DNA from: Clostridiales bacterium
Lineage (GTDB): Bacteria; Bacillota; Clostridia; Christensenellales; Aristaeellaceae
Length of the DNA stretch: 64,000 nt
Direction: 5' to 3'
Assembly (NCBI GenBank): GCA_015056125.1
Contig: SVGW01000002.1
Location: forward strand, 1 to 64,000
The notes below the pieces were generated by a model. The model was given only the letters and a program-made list of their open reading frames with translations, did no database searches and was not told where the DNA came from. Positions 49,090 to 57,192 of this stretch are shown here, piece after piece. The first letter of the stretch is position 1; each line of letters opens with the position of its first letter. Both the position numbers and the translations under genes were made by a program.

Positions 49090-50277
49090 ATGCGGCTTTG
49101 CATGATCTCTCTGGATGCAGTATCCCATACGGATGCGGACAGGCTTTTGCGCCTGCCCGTCCTTTCTGCGCTCCGGGAAAAAGGTGTATTCTGCGATCAG
49201 GTGCGCACGGTGTATCCCACCATCACTTATCCGATTCACGCCTCCCTGATCACCGGCTGCTATCCCGAAAGCCACGGCATTGGCCATAATCAGCCCTTTC
49301 AGCCCGATACCCCCAAGGCGCTGAGAAAATGGTACTGGGAGCACGGGCAGATTCAGAAGAAAACGCTGCATCAGGCCGCCCGAGAGCAGGGCATGAGCGC
49401 TGCTTCCATTCTTTGGCCGGTTACGGGAAAAAGCAAATATATCCAAAAGAATTTTCCCGAAGTGCTGCCCCTACCTGGGGAAAGCGCCGTGGTGAAAATG
49501 CTGCAATACGCTTCCCCTCTCTGGCTTTTGCACATGGAGCTTTTATACGGGAAGCAGCGAAAAAGTATTCGCCAGCCTGATTTGGATGAATATGCCGCTC
49601 TGCTTTCTGAAAAGCTCTATGCTTCCCGCCGCCCGCCGGATCTGTTTACCCTGCACCTGGTGGACTGCGATTCCATGCGCCACTGGCATGGGGTGGATAG
49701 CCCGGAAGCCCAAAGCGCTATGGAGCGGCTGGACCGGCACGTGGGCCAGGTGATCCGGGCTATTGAAAAAGCCGGGCTGATCAACGATACGATCATCTGC
49801 ATCGTCAGCGACCATGGGCAGAAGGACGCCCCCTGCGGCGTGCTGCTGGATACCCATTTAAAGGCAGCCTGCGGCGCCCGGGCGCAAACCCTGGGCATGG
49901 GCGCCTATATTTTCGGCGATGACCTGAAAAAGGCGGAAGAAACCCTCATCGCCCATCAGAAGGAATGGAAAATCGCCCGGATTTTAAAGGATCAAGATCT
50001 GCGCGCCCTCCGTGCCCCCAGGGATGTGAAGCTGGCGGTGGAAGCGGAAGATGGCTGCTGCTTTATTGATGAAGCCGAGGAAACCTTTGGAGAGCACGGT
50101 TTTTCCCTGAATGAGCCCCAGGCGAAAACGCTGCTTTGGCTCTGCGGCCCGGGGGTAAAAAAAGGGGTTCAGCTTAAGGGAGCCAACCTGGTGGATATCG
50201 CCCCCACGCTGGCCAAGCTGCTGGGGCTTTCCTTGCCCGATGCCGAGGGCAAAGTTTTAACCGATGCACTTCTATAA
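49090..50277 (+). CDS. Type I phosphodiesterase/nucleotide pyrophosphatase family protein
   Basis: The 395-residue alkaline-phosphatase-superfamily protein has metal and nucleophile motifs MISLDAVSHTDADR, the Thr nucleophile region VYPTITYPIHASLITGCYPESHGI, LVDCDSMRHWHG, and VSDHGQKD with the metal-binding His. It also has GFSLNEPQAKTLLWLCGPGVKKG near the end. No signal peptide. It cleaves phosphodiester or pyrophosphate bonds; the substrate is unknown. It starts 4 bases after the TPM gene, so it is the last gene of the operon. Confidence 0.85.
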   Translation: MRLCMISLDAVSHTDADRLLRLPVLSALREKGVFCDQVRTVYPTITYPIHASLITGCYPESHGIGHNQPFQPDTPKALRKWYWEHGQIQKKTLHQAAREQGMSAASILWPVTGKSKYIQKNFPEVLPLPGESAVVKMLQYASPLWLLHMELLYGKQRKSIRQPDLDEYAALLSEKLYASRRPPDLFTLHLVDCDSMRHWHGVDSPEAQSAMERLDRHVGQVIRAIEKAGLINDTIICIVSDHGQKDAPCGVLLDTHLKAACGARAQTLGMGAYIFGDDLKKAEETLIAHQKEWKIARILKDQDLRALRAPRDVKLAVEAEDGCCFIDEAEETFGEHGFSLNEPQAKTLLWLCGPGVKKGVQLKGANLVDIAPTLAKLLGLSLPDAEGKVLTDALL

Positions 50278-50326
50278 ACCAATCACAGGCACATTGCCCA
50301 TATGCCAAAGCCCCCTTCCCATCCGG

Positions 50327-50384
50327 ATCGGTTTTCGGAGGGAGCGCGAGGGAGGGGCTTTTGAGGCAAAAGCCTCTCCCTCGC
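50327..50384 (-). repeat. R1 repeat, copy J (orientation reversed relative to the preceding gene)
   Basis: 18-base arms (50346-50363 and 50367-50384) with one G-T wobble, loop AGG. The family flank ATCGGTTTTCGGAGGG precedes it, so in this copy the flank, not the hairpin, faces the upstream gene's stop (50277). The hairpin ends 28 bases before the start of the next gene. Confidence 0.9.
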
Positions 50385-50412
50385 AAAATATTCCTCAGAA
50401 CGGAGTGATTCC

Positions 50413-51276
50413 ATGGCCGGAACGGCAACGGTAACCTTCTTCCACCATTCGGGTTTTTCGGTAGAAATTCAGGATACGCTGCTGGTGTTTGACTACTGGC
50501 GGGGCGAAAATAACGAGCTGCCCAAGGCGGCCCAACTGAAAAACCAGGAGCTGGAAAAATATAAGCAGATCCTGATTTTCGTAACCCATGATCATGAGGA
50601 CCACTTTGACGAAGCCATCTATGCCCTGGATCACGAAAAACTGCCCATCACCTATGTGGTAAGCGATGATCTGCCCATTGGTAAGCGGGGCAAGCGCATG
50701 AAGGCCGGGGAAACCTTAAAGATCGGGGAAACGGAAATCCGCGCCTTTGATTCCACAGATAAGGGCGTATCCTTCTATGTGACGGTGGGGAGCATGCATG
50801 TGTTTCACGCAGGGGACTTGAACCTGTGGCACTGGCGGGAGGAAAGCACCCTGCGGGAAATCGCCCAGGCGGAAAATGCCTATTACGAAGCGGTGCGCCC
50901 CATTGAACGGCTGCCCATCGATATCGCCATGTTCCCGGTGGATCCCCGGATGGGCGGGCTCTTTGACGCCGGGGCCAATCATTTTATCATGGCCGTAAAA
51001 CCCCGGCTCTTTATTCCTATGCACTGGCAGGGCCGTCCCGAGGTGGCGCTGGATTTTGCACGCCGGGGCCGCACCAAGTATACCGAAACCCTGGCCCTCA
51101 CCAAGCCCCGGGAGCGGGCAGAACTGGCCTTTACCGAGCACGAGCTGCGCATTCATGTATTCACCCTGGCCCCGGACGCTTTCAAGGAGCAAGAACCAGA
51201 ACCCGAAGTGCCCCTGGAAACGGCCTACGCCCCCGGCGATCCTTTCTCCGATACCGATCTGCCTGTGAAGCTGTGA
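50413..51276 (+). CDS. Metallo-beta-lactamase-fold hydrolase
   Basis: The 287-residue protein has the metal-binding motif THDHEDHFDEA, then VFHAGDLNLWHW (second metal Asp) and LFIPMHWQG (last His), in the UlaG/RNase-Z-like order. The N-terminal FFHHSGFSVEIQDTLLVFDYW is characteristic of this subgroup. An acidic/proline-rich tail of about 35 residues follows the domain. Substrate unknown. The ribosome site is CGGAGTGATTCC. Confidence 0.85.
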   Translation: MAGTATVTFFHHSGFSVEIQDTLLVFDYWRGENNELPKAAQLKNQELEKYKQILIFVTHDHEDHFDEAIYALDHEKLPITYVVSDDLPIGKRGKRMKAGETLKIGETEIRAFDSTDKGVSFYVTVGSMHVFHAGDLNLWHWREESTLREIAQAENAYYEAVRPIERLPIDIAMFPVDPRMGGLFDAGANHFIMAVKPRLFIPMHWQGRPEVALDFARRGRTKYTETLALTKPRERAELAFTEHELRIHVFTLAPDAFKEQEPEPEVPLETAYAPGDPFSDTDLPVKL

Positions 51277-51307
51277 TAGGCTACGAGAGCAGGGGCCTTC
51301 TCGGCCC

Positions 51308-51492
51308 CCGTACCCCCGCGCCAGAGGACATCGTCCTCTGGACTCCGGTATGCGACACGCAAATTTTATGAAACCTTGAGGTTTCCGCAAGAAGCTTGAG
51401 AAAACGGAAAAGCAATTTCACGGGCACATAAAAAACGCGAACCCGCCAAGAGAGAAAGCGAGCTTTCTCCTCTGGCGGGTTTTCGCGTTTTC
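51308..51492 (-). repeat. R3 structured repeat, copy b
   Basis: Reverse-oriented partner of R3a. The conserved middle is nearly identical, but the long hairpin is now GAAAACGCG...CGCGTTTT and the last hairpin loop differs (CGATG), with pairing kept. Evidence for a conserved structure rather than for a coding role. Confidence 0.8.
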
Positions 51493-51675
51493 CCAGATGC
51501 AAGGCATCCGGCTGGCGGCATATATGCCGCCGTGCCCGTGGGCGACAACCGTTACTCGGCGCTGCACCGGCACGTTATTTTGATATGGCGATTGCAACAT
51601 CCGGAGAATGGGTCCAGGGGCAATGCCCCTTGCGGGGCGGAGGGGCGGAGCCCCCCATCATTCCCCCTACTCAAA
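51493..51675. other. Intergenic region with short palindromes, no gene seen
   Basis: Contains an 18-bp perfect palindrome GGCGGCATATATGCCGCC (51514-51531) and a GC-rich stem-loop series around 51617-51652. I see no coding frame with a ribosome site. It joins R3b to the hairpin left of R4b. Confidence 0.5.
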
Positions 51676-51701
51676 AAGCGGCACTGCTCACAGCGCCGCT
51701 T
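51673..51701 (-). terminator. Duplicated nth terminator hairpin, distal copy with T-tract
   Basis: A 26-base hairpin (51676-51701), identical to 51959-51984. On the minus strand it is followed by TTTTTG (complement of 51672-51677, shared with the stem foot), so it is the working half of the split nth terminator. Confidence 0.85.
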
Positions 51702-51958
51702 CAGTTTGTCGAAAAAGTATTTTCGACAAACTGCGAATGGAAGTCAGCTAAAGCAGTCTTCCATTCGATCCATCACATTTACTGCAAAAATGACTTTCCA
51801 GCCCTGTGAAAAGGGCTGGAAAGCCTATTTTTGCGGCCGTAAATTGATATAGGAAGCGGAATACTTCCGCTCCTCGCCGCCGCACATGTCGCCGGCTGCG
51901 GATTTCAGTCGAAGGGCAGCGACCCTTCGACGCATCCCAAGGGTTTTTTGACAGTCTG
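51702..51958 (+). mobile_element. R4b: 257-bp structured miniature element inserted in the nth terminator
   Basis: Same terminal sequences as R4a (CAGTTTGTCGAAAAAG... to ...TTTTTTGACAGTCTG) and about 95% identical over the shared parts, but shorter by a 114-bp internal block. Internal hairpins are kept, in one case repaired by compensatory change (CTTTCCAGCCCT/AGGGCTGGAAAG). Flanking hairpins are identical to each other but unrelated to those of R4a. Confidence 0.82.
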
Positions 51959-51984
51959 AAGCGGCACTGCTCACAGCGCCGCTT
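51959..51984 (-). repeat. Duplicated nth terminator hairpin, gene-proximal copy
   Basis: Identical to 51676-51701. The nth stop codon (51973-51971) and its last codons lie in this hairpin, which shows that the hairpin belongs to the gene and not to the element. Confidence 0.88.
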
Positions 51985-52642
51985 CTTTTTGTGTTGTTTC
52001 CTTCGGTTTTTTCAGCATATCCGGATGCCTGGCCGCCTTGCAAAGAGGCTTTAGGCTGCAATTTTCGCAATCGGGCCGCTGGGAATGGCACACCCGCCGC
52101 CCATGATAAATGAGCCAGTGATGCGCGTGATTCCAATCCTGCTTGGGGATGGCTTTCATCAACTGCTTTTCCGTTTCCTCCACCGTTTTGGCCTCCACCA
52201 GGCCCAGGCGGTTGCTCACCCGAAACACGTGGGTATCCACCGCCATGGCGGGCACACCAAAGGCATTGGCCAATACCACATTGGCAGTTTTCCGGCCCAC
52301 CCCGGGCAGGGCCGTCAATTCCTCCATGGTGGAAGGCACCTGTCCCCCATGCTTTTCCATGATGAGCCGGCAGGCTTCCACGATATTTTTTGCTTTGGTA
52401 GTAAAGCCGCAGCTTTTTACGTAGGGATAGAGGATTTCCGGGGTGGTTGCCGCCATGGACGCGGGATCGGGAAAATCCCGGAATACTGCCGGGGTAACCA
52501 TGTTTACCCGCTTATCCGTGCACTGGGCAGAGAGAATGGTAGCCACCAAGGTTTCATACGGATTGGAAAAATTCAGCTCCGGCCGGGCCTCCGGATACAG
52601 CCGTGAAAGCTCTTCCAGGATCGCTTTTTTGGATACGCGCAT
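51971..52642 (-). CDS. nth: Endonuclease III
   Basis: The 223-residue DNA glycosylase/AP lyase has the helix-hairpin-helix LTALPGVGRKTANVVLANAFGVPAMAVDTHVFRV, with catalytic Lys and Asp, and the C-terminal 4Fe-4S motif C-x6-C-x2-C-x5-C (CHSQRPDCENCSLKPLC). It removes oxidised pyrimidines. The stop codon lies within the terminator hairpin, duplicated around R4b. It starts 1 base after folT ends, so the two are co-transcribed. Confidence 0.95.
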   Translation of the reverse strand: MRVSKKAILEELSRLYPEARPELNFSNPYETLVATILSAQCTDKRVNMVTPAVFRDFPDPASMAATTPEILYPYVKSCGFTTKAKNIVEACRLIMEKHGGQVPSTMEELTALPGVGRKTANVVLANAFGVPAMAVDTHVFRVSNRLGLVEAKTVEETEKQLMKAIPKQDWNHAHHWLIYHGRRVCHSQRPDCENCSLKPLCKAARHPDMLKKPKETTQKEAAL

Positions 52643-52643
52643 C

Positions 52644-53162
52644 CTATTTCACTGCCCTTTCAAAGGTTTTCCGATATTTGAGCAAAAGATAGAGCACAAA
52701 GGTGTAAATGGGATAGGCCACCACATTCACCACCAGCCTTGTGATGATATAGCCAGTAGCCTTTCCGTAGCCCATCAGATAGGCCCACAGAGTATTAAGC
52801 CCCGCATAGCAGATGATGGATACCAATGCCTGGGCCAGCAAAATCCGCCACAGTTTCATGGGCTCCTTATGCAAAAGCAAGCCATAAAACAGCCCCGTGC
52901 AAAGGGCGGAGAGGGTGTAGCCCAAATAAAAGCTGCCCCCGGAAAAAATGGCCGCGCCAATCACATCGGCAATCACCGCCACAGTAATGGAGGCGATGGG
53001 CCCAAAGAGCATGCCGGTAATGGCAATGGGAATAAACCCGAAGGACAATTCCAGGGTGCCCGGAATGATACGGAATTTGAGAATCTCCGCCATCACCACA
53101 TTCAATGCCGTGAGCATGGCCAGCATGGTAAGTTCCTTGGCTTTCAGCGCCCGAAACTTCAT
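52644..53162 (-). CDS. folT: ECF transporter S component, folate type
   Basis: A 172-residue protein with six membrane helices and the folate-family S-component pattern: LTMLAMLTALNVVMAEILKFRIIPGTLELSFGFIPIAITGMLFGPIASITVAVIADVIG, then FSGGSFYLGYTLSALCTGLFYGLLL. It should bind folate and use the EcfA1-A2-T module, 33 kb away in this window. GGGGGCGATACAT precedes ATG, and a promoter lies at 53192-53220. Confidence 0.85.
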   Translation of the reverse strand: MKFRALKAKELTMLAMLTALNVVMAEILKFRIIPGTLELSFGFIPIAITGMLFGPIASITVAVIADVIGAAIFSGGSFYLGYTLSALCTGLFYGLLLHKEPMKLWRILLAQALVSIICYAGLNTLWAYLMGYGKATGYIITRLVVNVVAYPIYTFVLYLLLKYRKTFERAVK

Positions 53163-53191
53163 ATGTATCGCCCCCTTTTTTTCACCCGATC

Positions 53192-53220
53192 ATTGTAACA
53201 ATATTCCCGAAAAAAAGCAA
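53192..53220 (-). promoter_or_regulatory. Promoter of folT-nth
   Basis: Minus strand: TTGCTT (53220-53215), 17 bases, TACAAT (53197-53192). No tetrahydrofolate riboswitch fold is apparent in the short leader. Confidence 0.7.
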
Positions 53221-53258
53221 GATTGCCCCAAAGCAAATACAGGAAAGAAGCAATCAAC

Positions 53259-53912
53259 TCATGCTTCTTTGCGCCAATCCAGCAGCGCAATGCCTGGCTG
53301 CTGCGCAAGGTCCCCCAAGGTGATGCGGATCAGGGGCATCGATTCAAGCCCCTTTTCCCCCATCAGGGAAAGAAATTCTTCCACCCCTGCAATGGGCCAG
53401 TCGGCGTTCACTTCCGTTTTATAATGCATGGGGATCACCACCCGGGGATGAAGAAGTTCCACGGTTTTCTTCGCATCCTCGGGGCCCATGGTGTAATATC
53501 CGCCCACAGGGAGCATCAGCACATCCACTTTTCCAATCTTCCTGATCTGCTCTTCATCCGGCGGAACGCCAAGATCCCCCAAATGCACGATGGATAAATC
53601 CTCCGCTTCCATCTTCATGATCAGATTGCTTCCCCGCTTTTGCCCTTTCACTTCATCGTGAAAGGAAGGAAGCGCCGTGATGCGCACATCGGGGCTCACC
53701 TGCCACAAGCCTTCGCTGTCCACAATGGCAGGGGTACCCGCCACTTTTTCCACAAAATTATGATCTCCGTGGCCGTGGGACACCGTGACGGCATCCGCCC
53801 GTACACTTTTCATGGGATAGCCCACATGGCCATCGTAGGGATCGGTGAGAATTGAAAAGCCTCTCTGGCATTCCAGCAAAAACTGGGCATGACCGTGATA
53901 AGAAATCAGCAT
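53259..53912 (-). CDS. UPF0173-type metal-dependent hydrolase
   Basis: The 217-residue metallo-beta-lactamase-fold protein starts MLISYHGHAQFLLE and has the motifs VSHGHGDHNFV (HxHxDH), LPSFHDE, IVHLGDLG, and VVIPMHYKT. These are the hallmarks of the UPF0173/UlaG-like branch. Substrate unknown. Its ATG overlaps the upstream gene by 7 bases, giving an operon DUF1934-unknown-hydrolase. Confidence 0.85.
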   Translation of the reverse strand: MLISYHGHAQFLLECQRGFSILTDPYDGHVGYPMKSVRADAVTVSHGHGDHNFVEKVAGTPAIVDSEGLWQVSPDVRITALPSFHDEVKGQKRGSNLIMKMEAEDLSIVHLGDLGVPPDEEQIRKIGKVDVLMLPVGGYYTMGPEDAKKTVELLHPRVVIPMHYKTEVNADWPIAGVEEFLSLMGEKGLESMPLIRITLGDLAQQPGIALLDWRKEA

Positions 53913-54403
53913 GCTTTTTCTCCTTTCTCTTCAAGGGCTGCCAGGATCATTTTGCCCGCCGCAGAGGGCAGGGGCATATGCTGCCGCTGCAAAAGGGCGA
54001 TCATAGGGGGAAGCTTCCGGGCAAGAGTATCCCATTCGCCCCCATCCAGGCATTTGAGGGTTAAGCGGATGGGCGCAAGGGGCTGATGGGGAATGGGCGT
54101 ATCCGCTTTGATCAGGCGCAAAGCCAGAAAATACAGATACGCATCCTCTTCCCGGGGCGAAAATGCCCTGGGCATGGGCAACCCTTCCATTAGCACGCGG
54201 TAGGTATCCTCGGTTGCGTCAATCCGGGCCATCCCCCCCGATATCGCCACCGTAAATCCGGCCCTACGGATTTTTTCTTCCGCATCCGCCAAATGCCTTG
54301 GAAAATCGCTGATCAAAAGGCCTTCTTCCCCCTGATCCCGCCTCAAAAAGCCCCGGGAAATCAGTGGACGCAAAAGGGCGCGCCAACCATTCAGCGCGCT
54401 CAT
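53906..54403 (-). CDS. Unknown 165-residue protein
   Basis: ATG 54403 overlaps the TGA of the DUF1934 gene (ATGA), the strongest clue to the start. No membrane segment or signal peptide is seen; the sequence is helical in character (LRRDQGEEGLLISDFPRHLADAEEKIRRAGF..., LYFLALRLIKADTP). I do not recognise a family. Tight overlaps on both sides suggest a role shared with the neighbouring DUF1934 protein or hydrolase, but nothing more can be said. Confidence 0.6.
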   Translation of the reverse strand: MSALNGWRALLRPLISRGFLRRDQGEEGLLISDFPRHLADAEEKIRRAGFTVAISGGMARIDATEDTYRVLMEGLPMPRAFSPREEDAYLYFLALRLIKADTPIPHQPLAPIRLTLKCLDGGEWDTLARKLPPMIALLQRQHMPLPSAAGKMILAALEEKGEKAC

Positions 54404-54837
54404 GATTTGCCTGCGGGGCAAAACTTGATATGTAATTCATGCATGGCGGCAAACTGACCCTGCAGATCCAACTGATATTTCAAATTTACTTCGCCCACCG
54501 ACTCATCATCCACCTGATATTTCACCTGGGTGGCATATACCCCCATATCCAATGCTCCAAAGGGGGTGACATAGCTGCCCTCAAAACGGCGGCCCTTTTC
54601 AAACACCATGCTGGTGGAAAAGGCCCCCGCCCGCTGCATGGTCACTACGCCCCCATCCATGGTAAGGGTTACATCATGGGCCTGGTTATCGGGTTGGGTT
54701 TCAGTATAATCAATGCGCCAGCCTTCTTTTTCCCCGGAAAGGGTGCCGGTGGTGAGCAGCCGCACGGTATCCGGCTTTTCCTCTTCCCCGGACTGGGACC
54801 AGCCGGTTACGGATACAAGCACTTGTTTCTTTGCCAT
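54400..54837 (-). CDS. DUF1934 (YwiB-type) beta-barrel protein
   Basis: The 145-residue protein matches the DUF1934 lipocalin-like pattern: VLVSVTGWSQSGEEEKPDTVRLLTTGTL, WRIDYTETQPD, VTLTMDGGVVTMQRAGAFSTSMVFEKGRRFEGSYVTPFGALDMGVYATQVKYQVDDESVGEVNLKYQLDLQGQFAAMHELHIKF. Function unknown; its relative YwiB has a small beta-barrel structure. GGGAGGATAAAGAAA precedes ATG. Confidence 0.85.
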   Translation of the reverse strand: MAKKQVLVSVTGWSQSGEEEKPDTVRLLTTGTLSGEKEGWRIDYTETQPDNQAHDVTLTMDGGVVTMQRAGAFSTSMVFEKGRRFEGSYVTPFGALDMGVYATQVKYQVDDESVGEVNLKYQLDLQGQFAAMHELHIKFCPAGKS

Positions 54838-54977
54838 TTTCTTTATCCTCCCGGTATTTCTAAAAATACCATTTTCAGTATAGCAGATTCCTTGCCGCCA
54901 TGCAAGAAAAGCAGGGCAACGGCCTTGTAAAACCTGTAAATTATTTCGATTGTTTTACGGTTCTGTGTCGATTTTTG

Positions 54978-55006
54978 TTGCATTTCATGGAAAGGATTGG
55001 TATACT
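54978..55006 (+). promoter_or_regulatory. Promoter of the moxR operon
   Basis: TTGCAT (54978-54983), 17 bases, TATACT (55001-55006), 75 bases before the moxR start. Confidence 0.6.
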
Positions 55007-55081
55007 ATAAGATAATCGGGGACAGGCTATATGCGAGCCCTTTCCCCTAAACCTTTTTGCTCCCCATGAAAGGAGAAGCCT

Positions 55082-56044
55082 ATGCAGCAAAATGCAATGC
55101 CGGCCCAGGCCCGCCCCATGGTATACGCCCTGCAGCAGAATATCCGCCGGGTGATCGTGGGCAAGGATGAAGCCATCGAATTATTGCTGATCGCCTTGAT
55201 CTGCCGGGGCCATGTGCTTATTGAGGACGTGCCCGGGGTGGGAAAAACCACCATGGCCGCCGCCCTGGCCAAATCCCTGCAGTGCTCCTTTAAGCGCATC
55301 CAGTTCACCCCGGATGTGACCCCCTCCGACGTAACCGGCTTCACCATGGTAAATATCCAAACCGGTGAAATGGAATTTAAGCCCGGCGCCGTGATGAGCC
55401 AGATTATATTGGCGGATGAAATCAACCGCACCTCTCCCAAAACTCAATCTTCTCTTCTGGAAGTAATGGAAGAGGGCCAGGTAACGGTGGATGGCGTTAC
55501 CCATCATTTGCCCCGTCCCTTTATGGTGATGGCCACTCAAAACCCTGTGGACTTTGTGGGCACCTATCCCTTGCCCGAAGCCCAGATGGATCGATTCTTC
55601 CTGCGAATCGCCATAGGTTATCCTTCCATCGAGGAGGAAATGGACGTGCTGGAAAGGTACTCCGCTCAGATCACCCCCATGCAAACCTTGGCTCCCGTAT
55701 GCGGCGCGGAGGAAATCATCGCCATGCAGGAGCAATTGGGCGCCGTATACGCCAGCCGGGAGGCCCGCAGTTACGTGGCCACCATCACCGCCGCCACAAG
55801 GAACCACCCTGCCCTGCAGCTGGGTGCATCCCCCCGGGGCTCCATTGCCCTGCTCAAGGCCGCCCAGGCCTGCGCCCTGCTTTCCGCCCGGGATTATGTA
55901 TTGCCCGATGATATCCGCCGCATGGCCCTGCCCGTGCTTTCCCACCGGCTGATTCTCACCCCGGAAGCCCGGATGAAGGGCATTTCCGCCCAGCAGGTGC
56001 TTTCCAATCTTCTGGACACCGTACCGGTGCCCACCGGCAGATGA
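55082..56044 (+). CDS. MoxR-family AAA+ ATPase
   Basis: The 320-residue ATPase has Walker A EDVPGVGKTT (about 48-57), Walker B IILADEINRTSPKTQSSLLEVMEE, sensor 1 MATQNPVDFVGTYPLPEAQMDRFFLR and a C-terminal lid with ASPRGSIALLKAAQA. MoxR ATPases are chaperone-like and usually act on the DUF58 and transglutaminase proteins encoded next to them, as here. AAAGGAGAAGCCT precedes ATG. It shares the ATGA start/stop overlap with the DUF58 gene. Confidence 0.93.
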   Translation: MQQNAMPAQARPMVYALQQNIRRVIVGKDEAIELLLIALICRGHVLIEDVPGVGKTTMAAALAKSLQCSFKRIQFTPDVTPSDVTGFTMVNIQTGEMEFKPGAVMSQIILADEINRTSPKTQSSLLEVMEEGQVTVDGVTHHLPRPFMVMATQNPVDFVGTYPLPEAQMDRFFLRIAIGYPSIEEEMDVLERYSAQITPMQTLAPVCGAEEIIAMQEQLGAVYASREARSYVATITAATRNHPALQLGASPRGSIALLKAAQACALLSARDYVLPDDIRRMALPVLSHRLILTPEARMKGISAQQVLSNLLDTVPVPTGR

Positions 56045-57192
56045 CCCGCCGCGGCTTATGGGCCATTGCCGCATTGCTTTCCAGCGGCCTGTGCGCCCTC
56101 TCCCTGGGCGGCGCGCTTTATTACTATGCCCTGATGCTGCTTGCCCTGGTGATTCTCTATAGCTTGATCAGCTGCTTCTGGGCCTGTAAAACCGCTTCCT
56201 GCACCCAATCCTTAAGCGCCTTCACCGTATACCGGGGAGAAAATGCCCAGTTGTATCTGCGAGCGCGGCATCAGTGCCCTTTGCCCATTGCCCCCATGCA
56301 GGGAGAATACGTTCATGGCGGCCAGGCAGGGGAAATCGAATTTCCCGCTGCGCCCTTTCGCCCCCACGACCGGCGGCTGCCCTTAAAATCCCGCCATGTG
56401 GGCCAGTATGACGTGCAGATGACCCGATTGATCATCAGCGATTTATTTGGCCTTTTTGCCTTTAAAAAGCAGATAGCATCCATGGAAAAGCCGCTGCTTG
56501 TGCTGCCCCGGCCCTTTGATATTGAAAAGCCCCGGATCACATTGGGGGATGAAGGCAGCGCAGCCCTGTCCCGCACCCAGGAGGATTACAACGCCCCGGA
56601 GGACGTGCGCGTCTATCGGCCCGGGGACGCCATGAAGCGTATTCATTGGAAGCTTTCTTCCCGGAAGCGGGAATTATGGGTACGCCGCTTTGAAATGCCC
56701 GCGCCCCCGGATACCCTGATCCTGCTGGATTGCTCTGCGCCCCAAGGGGGCGATCATCTGCCCGAAGGAAAGGATCATCTGCGGGACGCCCTTTGCGAAA
56801 CGGCGGTGGCCATCGCCAGCTTGCAAATGGAGGATGGAAGCCCTGTGCGCTTACCCATCTACGGCGAAAGGGCCAATGAATTTTCCTCCGATCTGGCTCA
56901 AAATCTCACTTTGCTCCAGGAGATGCTGGCCTGCCAGCCTTTTTGGGGCGGGGAGGATTTTTCCAGGGTATTGCAATTGGAGCTTCGGCGCATGCGCCGC
57001 ACCGGCGCCACCGTGATTATCACCACCCGGCTCAATGCAGCCATCGTGGACGCCGTATCCAGCATCCGCCGTATGGGCCCCAGCGCCCGGCTTTATCTGG
57101 TTACTTACACCCCGGAGGACCCGGATTTCCAGCCCTTTGTGAAAAGGCTGCAGCATCATCTGGTGGAGGTGTGCTATGTCACGCCTGCGTGA
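56041..57192 (+). CDS. DUF58-domain protein
   Basis: The 383-residue protein has two N-terminal membrane helices (LLSSGLCALSLGGALYYYALMLLALVILYSLISCFWACK) and the DUF58 signature RTQEDYNAPEDVRVYRPGDAMKRIHWKLSSRKRELWVRRFEMP, followed by a von Willebrand-like region (PDTLILLDCSA). The moxR-DUF58-transglutaminase trio is a widely seen operon of uncertain function, probably in envelope maturation. It overlaps moxR by 4 bases and the next gene by 17. Confidence 0.9.
   Translation: MTRRGLWAIAALLSSGLCALSLGGALYYYALMLLALVILYSLISCFWACKTASCTQSLSAFTVYRGENAQLYLRARHQCPLPIAPMQGEYVHGGQAGEIEFPAAPFRPHDRRLPLKSRHVGQYDVQMTRLIISDLFGLFAFKKQIASMEKPLLVLPRPFDIEKPRITLGDEGSAALSRTQEDYNAPEDVRVYRPGDAMKRIHWKLSSRKRELWVRRFEMPAPPDTLILLDCSAPQGGDHLPEGKDHLRDALCETAVAIASLQMEDGSPVRLPIYGERANEFSSDLAQNLTLLQEMLACQPFWGGEDFSRVLQLELRRMRRTGATVIITTRLNAAIVDAVSSIRRMGPSARLYLVTYTPEDPDFQPFVKRLQHHLVEVCYVTPA

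Noticed and set aside
51525-51852. Overlapping frames of about 70-110 codons across R4b
   Set aside because: They run through hairpins and repeat ends, have no ribosome site, and the parallel frames in R4a differ.
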